From Zavarzinia marina (lineage in GTDB: Bacteria > Pseudomonadota > Alphaproteobacteria > Zavarziniales > Zavarziniaceae): a DNA stretch of 64,000 bases. Where the stretch lies: NCBI RefSeq assembly GCF_021568905.1, contig NZ_JAKGSB010000001.1, positions 434,001-498,000 of the forward strand, given 5' to 3'. The notes under the pieces are model-generated. The model did no database searches. It saw nothing but the letters and a program-made list of their open reading frames with translations, and was not told the DNA's origin. Position 1 is the first letter of the stretch, and every line of letters begins with the position of its first letter. This document shows positions 58,910-64,000 of the stretch, one piece after another. Made by a program: the position numbers and the translations under genes.

Positions 58910-58927
58910 GCGTTGCCGAATCATGAG
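58900..58927 (+). repeat. direct repeat spanning the plsX stop and fabH start
   Basis: CGAATCATGAG at 58900-58910 contains the plsX stop, and the same 11 bases at 58917-58927 contain the fabH ATG (58923). The first copy has an ATG too, but it is followed by a stop five codons later. Confidence 0.8.
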
Positions 58928-59912
58928 TACCGGTGGTGGCGTCATCCGTTCCCGCGTCGTCGGCTGCGGTGCCTATCTGCCCGAAAGGGTGATGACCAAC
59001 GCCGAACTGGCGGATTTGGTGAACACCGACGACGCCTGGATCACCGCGCGCACCGGCATCCGTCAGCGCCATATCGCGGCCGAAGGCGAATGCACCTCTG
59101 ATCTCGCGACGGCGGCGGCGAAGAATGCCCTGGCCGCGGCCGGGCTCGAGGCCGGGGACATCGACCTGATCGTCCTTGCCACCGCGACCCCGGATTTCAC
59201 CTTTCCGGCGACCGCGACCATGGTGCAGGCCAATCTCGGCATCCGCCGGGGCGCCGCCTTCGACATCCAGGCCGTGTGCTCGGGCTTCATCTATGCGATC
59301 GCGACGGCCGACAATTTCCTGAAGGCGGGCCAGCACAAGCGCGCCCTGGTCATCGGCGCCGAGACCTTCTCGCGCATTCTCGACTGGGAGGACCGCACCA
59401 CCTGCGTGCTGTTCGGCGACGGTGCGGGCGCCGTGGTGCTGGAAGCGGGCGAGGGCACCGGGGGCAATGGCGACCGGGGCATCCTGACCAGCCATCTTCA
59501 TGCCGACGGGCGCTATCGCGACCTTCTCTATGTCGACGGCGGGCCGTCGCGCACCAAGACCGTGGGCCATCTGCGCATGACGGGGCGCGAAGTCTTCCGC
59601 CATGCCGTGGTCAATCTGGCCGAAGCGGTGAACGAGGCCCTGGCCGCCACGGGGCTCGCCCCGACCGATCTCGACTGGATCGTGCCGCATCAGGCCAATC
59701 TGCGCATCATCGAGGGCACGGCCAAGAAGCTGGGGGTCGATCCGGCCCGCGTCGTGGTCACCGTGGACCATCACGGCAATACCTCGGCCGCCTCCGTCCC
59801 CCTCGCGCTTGCCGAGGCGATGGCCGACGGGCGCATCCAGCCCGGGCATCTGGTGCTGCTCGAAGCCATGGGTGGTGGCTTCACCTGGGGCTCCTGTTTG
59901 GTCCGAATCTGA
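58923..59912 (+). CDS. fabH: beta-ketoacyl-ACP synthase III
   Basis: A 329-residue enzyme that starts fatty acid synthesis by joining acetyl-CoA and malonyl-ACP. The triad is Cys119 (AVCSGF), His256 (PHQAN) and Asn286 (HGNTS). The start at 58923 gives [21 protein letters not shown]. It is 13 bases after plsX. Confidence 0.96.
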   Translation: MSTGGGVIRSRVVGCGAYLPERVMTNAELADLVNTDDAWITARTGIRQRHIAAEGECTSDLATAAAKNALAAAGLEAGDIDLIVLATATPDFTFPATATMVQANLGIRRGAAFDIQAVCSGFIYAIATADNFLKAGQHKRALVIGAETFSRILDWEDRTTCVLFGDGAGAVVLEAGEGTGGNGDRGILTSHLHADGRYRDLLYVDGGPSRTKTVGHLRMTGREVFRHAVVNLAEAVNEALAATGLAPTDLDWIVPHQANLRIIEGTAKKLGVDPARVVVTVDHHGNTSAASVPLALAEAMADGRIQPGHLVLLEAMGGGFTWGSCLVRI

Positions 59913-60040
59913 GATTTTCGTACTATCCCCTTGATATTGAGGGGCTTCTTGCTTCACCCTAGACATCGTGACAGGGAAGGGCGCGGATGCCGGTCGTGAA
60001 TCGGCCACAACCGCGAGCCGGAATGCCTTGCGGGGGAAGT

Positions 60041-60352
60041 ATGGCCAATACCATCACGCGCGCGCATCTCGCCGAGGCGGTCTATCAGGAGGTGGGCCTG
60101 TCGCGGAATGAATCGGCCGAACTGGTCGAATCCGTGCTCGAGGCGATCGCCGCCAGCCTGGTCGAGGGGGAATCGGTGAAGATCTCCTCCTTCGGCACCT
60201 TCACCGTGCGCCAGAAGGGCGAGCGCGTGGGCCGCAATCCCAAGACCGGGGAGGAAGTGCCGATCGCGTCGCGCCGGGTGCTGGTGTTCCGACCCTCCCA
60301 TGTCCTCAAGGACCACATCAATGCCGGCATGAGCCGGCGGCGCGACGGGTAA
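60041..60352 (+). CDS. ihfA: integration host factor alpha subunit
   Basis: A 103-residue DNA-bending protein of the HU/IHF fold. It starts [31 protein letters not shown] and has [29 protein letters not shown], where the Pro intercalates into DNA. ATG 60041 is preceded by GGGGGAAG and is chosen over upstream in-frame ATGs. The 128-base gap before it has a short imperfect palindrome (CCCCT...AGGGG near 59926-59943). Confidence 0.95.
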   Translation: MANTITRAHLAEAVYQEVGLSRNESAELVESVLEAIAASLVEGESVKISSFGTFTVRQKGERVGRNPKTGEEVPIASRRVLVFRPSHVLKDHINAGMSRRRDG

Positions 60353-60358
60353 GGCCCG

Positions 60359-60949
60359 ATGCCGGCGGGCGCCACCGACCGGGCGAACGACGACCTCGGA
60401 CCCGAAGAGGTCCAGGGCCCGGATGCCGAGAGCGGGGCCGATGGCGGGGCCGAGGGCGGGCGGCCGCAACGGGGCGGGACCAAGCATCCGGGCGCCTTCC
60501 GCACGATTTCCGAAGTCGCCCATGATCTCGACGTGCCCCAGCACGTGCTGCGCTTCTGGGAAACCCGCTTTCCGCAGATCAAGCCGATGAAGCGGGGCGG
60601 CGGCCGGCGCTACTACCGGCCCGAGGACGTCGCCCTGCTGCGCGGCATCCGCCATCTCCTCTACAGCGACGGCTATACCATCAAGGGCGTGCAGAAGGTG
60701 CTGCGCGAGAACGGCGCCCAGGCCGTGATCGCCGTCGCCAAGCCGCTGGCGGAACGCCTCGCGGACCACCGCGAGCAGGCCGTGGCGCCCGCCGTGGAGG
60801 CGGAAGCGGCGGCCCCCGTCGCGCATGAAGAGCCGGTCGTGTCGCCGGACGCCCCCGTCCGCGCGGACGACGTCGCCTATTGGCGCAACCTCGCCATCGA
60901 ATTGCGCCGGGAACTCGACGCCGTCCGCCGCCTGCTCAAGGGCGGTTGA
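60359..60949 (+). CDS. MerR family transcriptional regulator
   Basis: A 196-residue regulator. A Gly/Asp/Ala-rich N-terminus of about 45 residues precedes the winged-helix MerR domain ([51 protein letters not shown]). The C-terminus is a short coiled region ([21 protein letters not shown]). There is no Cys cluster for metal sensing. It follows ihfA by 6 bases, a conserved pair in alphaproteobacteria. Confidence 0.9.
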   Translation: MPAGATDRANDDLGPEEVQGPDAESGADGGAEGGRPQRGGTKHPGAFRTISEVAHDLDVPQHVLRFWETRFPQIKPMKRGGGRRYYRPEDVALLRGIRHLLYSDGYTIKGVQKVLRENGAQAVIAVAKPLAERLADHREQAVAPAVEAEAAAPVAHEEPVVSPDAPVRADDVAYWRNLAIELRRELDAVRRLLKGG

Positions 60950-60955
60950 GGCCGG

Positions 60956-61756
60956 TCAGCCGCAGCTGAACGGGCCGCTCGTGACGGGCAGGGGACGTCC
61001 GCCGAACGTGCCGGCCATGGCCGGATCGACCCGCCAGACGCCCCGGAAGCGGACACCGGCGGCGTCGCGCGTCATTTCGACATTCTCGATGATTCCCTGG
61101 CGGCCGACCGCCGGCTCGCCCCAGCGGCCGCGCCAGACGCCGCCTTCGCGCGTCAGTTCCACCCAGCCACCGGCCGATTTGTCCCAGGTCGAGTCGTAGC
61201 TGCCGCTGGCGAAGCCGGGCCGCGAGGTTGTGACCACGATCGTGCCGAAGCCGCTGGCGCCGCAGCGATAGGTGCCGGCGGGAAGGGTCGCGACATCGAG
61301 GTCGCCGTCGTCGCCGCCCGTGCCCTCCACCAGGGTGCAACGGGCGGAGCCGGTGGCATCCGGCAGGGCGGTGCCGCTCAGGTTGCCGGACATGCCGGGG
61401 ACAATACCCCAGTCGCCCGAAAAGCCCGACGCGGTGACGGTCATGCCGGTGAGATAGCCGGCGCGGCCGACCGCCGCCTCGCCCCAGGTGCCGCGCCACT
61501 GCGCGATCGAGGCATCGTATTTCAACTCCAGCCAGCCGGATTTTCCCCCGACCCAGGTGCCCGTGTAGAGGCCGGTGGCATAGCCCGCCGTCGAATAATC
61601 GATCTCGACGGTGCCGAAGCCGCCACTGCACGCATAGCGTCCGCTGGCGAGCGTGGCCGGCGTGGCGGCTCCCGCCGTTCCGACAAGGCTGGCGGGGGCT
61701 TGGGCGATGATGGCCGCAAAGCCGATACCGAGTACAAGAAGGGTGTTGCGCGTCAT
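60956..61756 (-). CDS. secreted two-repeat protein of unknown function
   Basis: A 266-residue protein with a signal peptide (MTRNTLLVLGIGFAAIIAQAPASLVGTAGAA). Two tandem repeats of about 105 residues follow, at residues 36-140 and 158-265. Paired blocks include GRYACSGGFGTVEI / GTYRCGASGFGTIVV, SGWLELKYDASIAQWRGTWG / GGWVELTREGGVWRGRWGE and GFSGDWGIVPGMSG / RFRGVWRVDPAMAG. Each repeat is bounded by two cysteines (C43/C140 and C165/C265), so two disulfides are likely. I do not recognise the domain. The ATG at 61756 gives a proper signal; an upstream in-frame start adds 31 unlikely residues. It is divergent from tetR and convergent with merR. Confidence 0.75.
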   Translation of the reverse strand: MTRNTLLVLGIGFAAIIAQAPASLVGTAGAATPATLASGRYACSGGFGTVEIDYSTAGYATGLYTGTWVGGKSGWLELKYDASIAQWRGTWGEAAVGRAGYLTGMTVTASGFSGDWGIVPGMSGNLSGTALPDATGSARCTLVEGTGGDDGDLDVATLPAGTYRCGASGFGTIVVTTSRPGFASGSYDSTWDKSAGGWVELTREGGVWRGRWGEPAVGRQGIIENVEMTRDAAGVRFRGVWRVDPAMAGTFGGRPLPVTSGPFSCG

Positions 61757-61899
61757 GGCGTTTCCTCCTCTCCCAGCCGGGCCATCATGCGCGCCGGATG
61801 CCGGCGTGCAGCGCAGCAATCGACGCTTTCGGCGCCGGATGGGGGGCAAAACGCCTCGCTTCGGGGACGCAATTTCCCGGTGCAGGGCGGGCGGGCGTG

Positions 61900-61918
61900 A
61901 TGTAATAACCGTTCACAT
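61900..61918 (+). promoter_or_regulatory. putative TetR operator and extended -10 at the tetR start
   Basis: The 19-base site ATGTAATAACCGTTCACAT is flanked by ATGT/ACAT inverted ends. It matches 14 of 19 bases of the more symmetric site at 62667-62685. It overlaps the tetR ATG (61917) and an extended -10 (TG-A-TGTAAT, 61898-61906), so autorepression is plausible. Confidence 0.5.
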
Positions 61919-62573
61919 GGAGTGGGACCGGCGCAGGCGCAAGTCAGACGATTCGGGCGATGGCACGCGGCGCGGCTATCACCACGGCAATCTGCGCGAG
62001 GCGCTGATCGGCGCGGCGCTGGACCTGATCGCCTCCAAGGGGCTGTCGGGCGTCACCTTCGCCGAGGCGGCGCGCGCCGCCGGCGTCTCCGCCGCCGCGC
62101 CCTACCGGCATTTTCCCGACCGCGAGAGCCTTCTGGCCGAGGTGGCCAGGCGCGGCTTCGAGCATTTCGCGGAACGGCTGGAAGCCGCCTGGCAGGACGG
62201 CCGGCCGGAACCCGTCGCCGCCTTCAACGCCGTCGGCCGGGCCTATCTCGCCTTCGCCCGGGCGGAACCCGCCTATTACACCGCCATGTTCGAGGCCGGC
62301 CTCTCGCTCGACGACCACGCAGACCTGCGGGCGGCGGGGGATCGCGCCTTCGCGGTGCTGCGCGGCGCCGCCGAGCGTCTGGTCGGCGATCTCCCGCGCG
62401 AGGGGCGGCCGCCGGCCCTGATGATGGCGCTGCACGTCTGGTCGATGTCCCACGGCATCGCGGCACTCTTCGCCCGCGCCGACGGCGGCCGGCGCCGCCT
62501 GCCCATGAGCGCCGAGGACCTGCTGGAGGCCGAGGTGCTGATCTATCTGCGCGGCCTCGGCATCGCCGCCTGA
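61917..62573 (+). CDS. TetR/AcrR family regulator with WHG-type C-terminal domain
   Basis: A 218-residue repressor. The helix-turn-helix is at about residues 20-65 (NLREALIGAALDLIASKGLSGVTFAEAARAAGVSAAAPYRHFPDRESLLAEVA). The C-terminal ligand domain has MMALHVWSMSHGIAALFARADG, the WHG-domain signature. There is no ribosome site in the 15 bases before the ATG at 61917, and an extended -10 sits immediately upstream, so the message may be leaderless. Likely target: itself and the DUF2852 gene. Confidence 0.88.
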   Translation: MEWDRRRRKSDDSGDGTRRGYHHGNLREALIGAALDLIASKGLSGVTFAEAARAAGVSAAAPYRHFPDRESLLAEVARRGFEHFAERLEAAWQDGRPEPVAAFNAVGRAYLAFARAEPAYYTAMFEAGLSLDDHADLRAAGDRAFAVLRGAAERLVGDLPREGRPPALMMALHVWSMSHGIAALFARADGGRRRLPMSAEDLLEAEVLIYLRGLGIAA

Positions 62574-62633
62574 CTCATGCCCGGCCCGAGCCGTGGCTCG
62601 GCGAAAAATCGACACGGGCGGTCCTCGATCGTC

Positions 62634-62664
62634 TTGACAGTCGGCCCCGTGTCCCCATTTATGT
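62634..62664 (+). promoter_or_regulatory. promoter of the DUF2852 gene
   Basis: A consensus TTGACA at 62634-62639 is followed by TTTATGT (62658-62664) with 18-19 bases between the hexamers. It ends two bases before the palindromic operator. The other bases of the 145-base gap show no additional feature. Confidence 0.55.
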
Positions 62665-62666
62665 AA

Positions 62667-62685
62667 ATGTCATTAACATTGACAT
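62667..62685. promoter_or_regulatory. palindromic operator, probably for the adjacent TetR
   Basis: ATGTCA and TGACAT form an inverted repeat around TTAACAT. It sits just past the -10, where a bound repressor would block transcription of the DUF2852 gene. The similar site at the tetR start supports TetR as the binder. Confidence 0.65.
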
Positions 62686-62718
62686 CGGCATCAACGGCAA
62701 CGACAGGGAGTGTTCGAC

Positions 62719-63177
62719 GTGGGCATCGTGCAGAGACTCGACGACTACGGCAAACCGGCCTGGATCGCGACCATGGTCCTGGCTTTCATCGTGTTCTGGC
62801 CGGTGGGACTCCTGGTCCTGGCCTATCTCTACAGGAGTGGACGCATGGCGGATTGGAACCTCGACGGTCGGCATTTCGGGGAACGGCGTTTCGGGCGCTG
62901 GTACGGCCCTTGCGGCGGTGCGCGCCGCCATCATCGCTACCATGCGCGCAGCAGCGGCAACGGCGCCTTCGACGAATACCGCGAGGAGACGCTGCGCCGG
63001 CTCGAGGACGAACAGCGGGAATTCACCGAATTCCTCGAGCAACTCCGCAAGGCCAAGGACAAGGCGGAATTCGACCAGTTCATGGCTTCGCGCGGCAAGG
63101 CCAGGCGGCCTGACGACGATGATCGTTCCGAAGCAGGCGACTCGTTCGGCGGCGACATGGGCCCGCAGCCGGCGTGA
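62719..63177 (+). CDS. DUF2852 membrane protein
   Basis: A 152-residue protein of the DUF2852 family, found mainly in alphaproteobacteria. One membrane segment lies at about residues 14-37 (PAWIATMVLAFIVFWPVGLLVLAYLY). A His/Arg/Gly-rich middle follows (RRFGRWYGPCGGARRHHRYHARSS). The C-terminal half is a charged coiled coil (AFDEYREETLRRLEDEQREFTEFLEQLRKAKDKAEFDQFM). The start is GTG at 62719 because AGGGAG lies eight bases upstream; GTG 62710 is less likely. Function is unknown. Confidence 0.8.
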   Translation: MGIVQRLDDYGKPAWIATMVLAFIVFWPVGLLVLAYLYRSGRMADWNLDGRHFGERRFGRWYGPCGGARRHHRYHARSSGNGAFDEYREETLRRLEDEQREFTEFLEQLRKAKDKAEFDQFMASRGKARRPDDDDRSEAGDSFGGDMGPQPA

Positions 63178-63221
63178 CGCTGGCGCCGGGCGGCGCCGAA
63201 CCGCCCGGCCCCCCAGCCTCG

Positions 63222-63254
63222 AAAGGCCCGGAAGCCGCCGGTTTCCGGGCCTTT
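63222..63254 (+). terminator. terminator-like hairpin after the DUF2852 gene
   Basis: A perfect 12-bp stem pairs AAAGGCCCGGAA (63222-63233) with TTCCGGGCCTTT (63243-63254) around a nine-base loop. The T residues are part of the stem and no longer T run follows, so efficiency is uncertain. Confidence 0.7.
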
Positions 63255-63285
63255 CCCATGGCCTGAAAAATCTTGCGCCGCGCCA

Positions 63286-63314
63286 TTGCCGAAGCCAGGC
63301 GATGCCGTTATAGT
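63286..63314 (+). promoter_or_regulatory. promoter of tRNA-Pro
   Basis: TTGCCG (63286-63291) and TATAGT (63309-63314) are separated by 17 bases, 30 bases before the tRNA. A GC-rich discriminator (CCGCCGCC) follows, as expected for a stable-RNA promoter under stringent control. Confidence 0.7.
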
Positions 63315-63344
63315 CCGCCGCCTCGCGGCCGTTCAGCCGCCTGA

Positions 63345-63421
63345 CGGGCAGTAGCGCAGCCTGGTAGCGCATCAGTCTGGGGGACTGGGGGTCGTCGGTT
63401 CAAATCCGGCCTGCCCGACCA
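63345..63421 (+). tRNA. tRNA-Pro (anticodon GGG)
   Basis: A 77-base tRNA with acceptor stem CGGGCAG/CTGCCCG, D-stem GCGC/GCGC, anticodon stem TCAGT/ACTGG with loop CTGGGGG (anticodon GGG, read CCC/CCU codons), T-stem GTCGG/CCGGC with loop TTCAAAT, and an encoded CCA end. All stems pair. Confidence 0.97.
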
Positions 63422-63440
63422 TCACGGTCGCAAGACCACG

Positions 63441-63474
63441 AAATTAGGCCGCCTTCGAGCGGCCTAATTTTTTG
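63441..63474 (+). terminator. intrinsic terminator of tRNA-Pro
   Basis: AAATTAGGCCGC (63441-63452) pairs perfectly with GCGGCCTAATTT (63459-63470) around a six-base loop containing TTCG, followed by further T. The AT-rich stem base would let it work in both directions for the convergent LysR gene. Confidence 0.92.
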
Positions 63475-63479
63475 CCTGA

Positions 63480-64000
63480 TCACCGAACCACGTCATGCGC
63501 CTGCAGCACGTCCCTGATCCAGGTCTGGAACAGGCGGATGCGGGGCGGCAGGTGGCGCCGCCGGACGTAGAGCAGGGAAAGCTGCATGGGCGGCGGGCGG
63601 AAGTCGGGCATGATTTCGATCAGGGCGCCGGTGTCCAGCAGGTCGCGGACGTCGAAAGCCGGGATCTGGATGATGCCGAGACCGGCGCGGGCGGCGGCGA
63701 TATAGGCTTCCGCATTGTCGACGGTGATCGCGCTCCGCATGGTCAGCGTGCGCGGCGTTCCGTCCTCGACATGCTCCCACGCGGCATCGCCGGCCGGCAG
63801 ACGCGCCGCATAGTTCACGAGATCATGCGACGGCAGGTCGTCCGGCGTCGCCGGCGTGCCGCGCGCCGCGAGATAGGCGGGACTGGCGCAATTGATCAAC
63901 TCGACATCGCCCAGCCGGCTGCAGACGAGGTCGGAATTCTCGAGCGCGCCGACGCGGATCACGAAATCGACGCCTTCGGCGATCATGTCGACCAGGCGAT
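63480..64000 (-). CDS. LysR family transcriptional regulator (5' end cut by window)
   Basis: The visible 173 residues are the C-terminal effector-binding part of a LysR protein; the DNA-binding half lies beyond the window. LVDMIAEGVDFVIRVGALENSDLVCSRLG, CASPAYLAARGTPATPDDLPSHDLVNY and GLGIIQIPAFDVRDLLDTGALIEIMPDFRPP are typical of the LTTR substrate domain. The target genes are not visible. Its stop is 58 bases past the convergent tRNA. Confidence 0.9.
   Translation of the reverse strand, partial: RLVDMIAEGVDFVIRVGALENSDLVCSRLGDVELINCASPAYLAARGTPATPDDLPSHDLVNYAARLPAGDAAWEHVEDGTPRTLTMRSAITVDNAEAYIAAARAGLGIIQIPAFDVRDLLDTGALIEIMPDFRPPPMQLSLLYVRRRHLPPRIRLFQTWIRDVLQAHDVVR

Overview
This window is a continuous stretch of GC-rich bacterial chromosome, densely packed with mostly housekeeping genes. 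No intergenic gap exceeds about 225 bases, and I see no phage, transposase, plasmid or CRISPR features. Gene content and order point to an alphaproteobacterium, probably in or near the Rhodospirillales, although I cannot place it more finely. The main reasons are: lptF-lptG-lptD-surA-pdxA-rsmA in one block; an HdaA-type DnaA relative before ppk and ppx; rpiB-glyA-nrdR-ribD-ribE-ribBA-ribH-nusB-thiL; plsX-fabH-ihfA-merR; a DUF2852 protein; bacterial homologues of mitochondrial assembly factors (NDUFAF3-like, NDUFAF6-like, CBP3/UQCC1-like); and a direct-repeat GAAC-N7-GAAC LexA box.

Layout. 1-2.8 kb: surE (cut by the window edge), pcm and an NlpD-like lipoprotein. 2.9-9.9 kb: a DUF815 ATPase on the minus strand, then yajC, a fused secDF, two NDUFAF-like genes, yicC and gmk. 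10.0-21.7 kb, all minus strand: dienelactone hydrolase and MFS exporter, then rsmA, pdxA, surA, lptD, lptG, lptF and a GT39-type glycosyltransferase. The lpt block builds the LPS export bridge and its outer-membrane port, with SurA as porin chaperone. 21.8-26.6 kb: pepA, holC, a small membrane protein under an SOS box, a minus-strand ABC-F ATPase, and ndk. 26.7-29.4 kb, minus: lytic transglycosylase, purN, purM. 29.5-37.6 kb, plus: a uracil-DNA glycosylase relative, a DUF2066 protein, a CDP-alcohol phosphatidyltransferase, an AI-2E permease, hdaA, ppk1 and ppx. 37.6-40.7 kb, minus: a PrsW-type protease, rnd and a Rieske oxygenase. 40.9-55.7 kb, plus: aspS, an HD hydrolase, a GST, rpiB, glyA, nrdR, the riboflavin genes, nusB, thiL, a FliL-like protein, an MFS transporter and the proton-pumping pyrophosphatase. 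55.8-61.0 kb: bamE (minus), then CBP3-like, DUF177, rpmF, plsX, fabH, ihfA and merR. 61.0-64.0 kb: a secreted two-repeat protein, tetR, DUF2852, tRNA-Pro(GGG) and a LysR fragment.

Envelope biogenesis (Sec, Lpt, Bam, SurA, NlpD) and respiratory-complex assembly (NDUFAF3/6-like, CBP3-like) recur across the window.

The least ordinary observations are: (i) an 87-residue membrane protein preceded by one perfect and one near-perfect LexA box; (ii) a probably leaderless tetR whose start lies in a 19-bp palindrome resembling a second palindrome in the promoter of the neighbouring DUF2852 gene; (iii) a secreted protein made of two roughly 100-residue repeats I do not recognise; (iv) a RibBA whose GTP cyclohydrolase half has lost its metal-site cysteines; (v) duplicated 3-prime gene ends at glyA, hppA and plsX; and (vi) palindromic repeats in convergent intergenic regions. 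All calls come from reading the sequence; no database search or computation was run.
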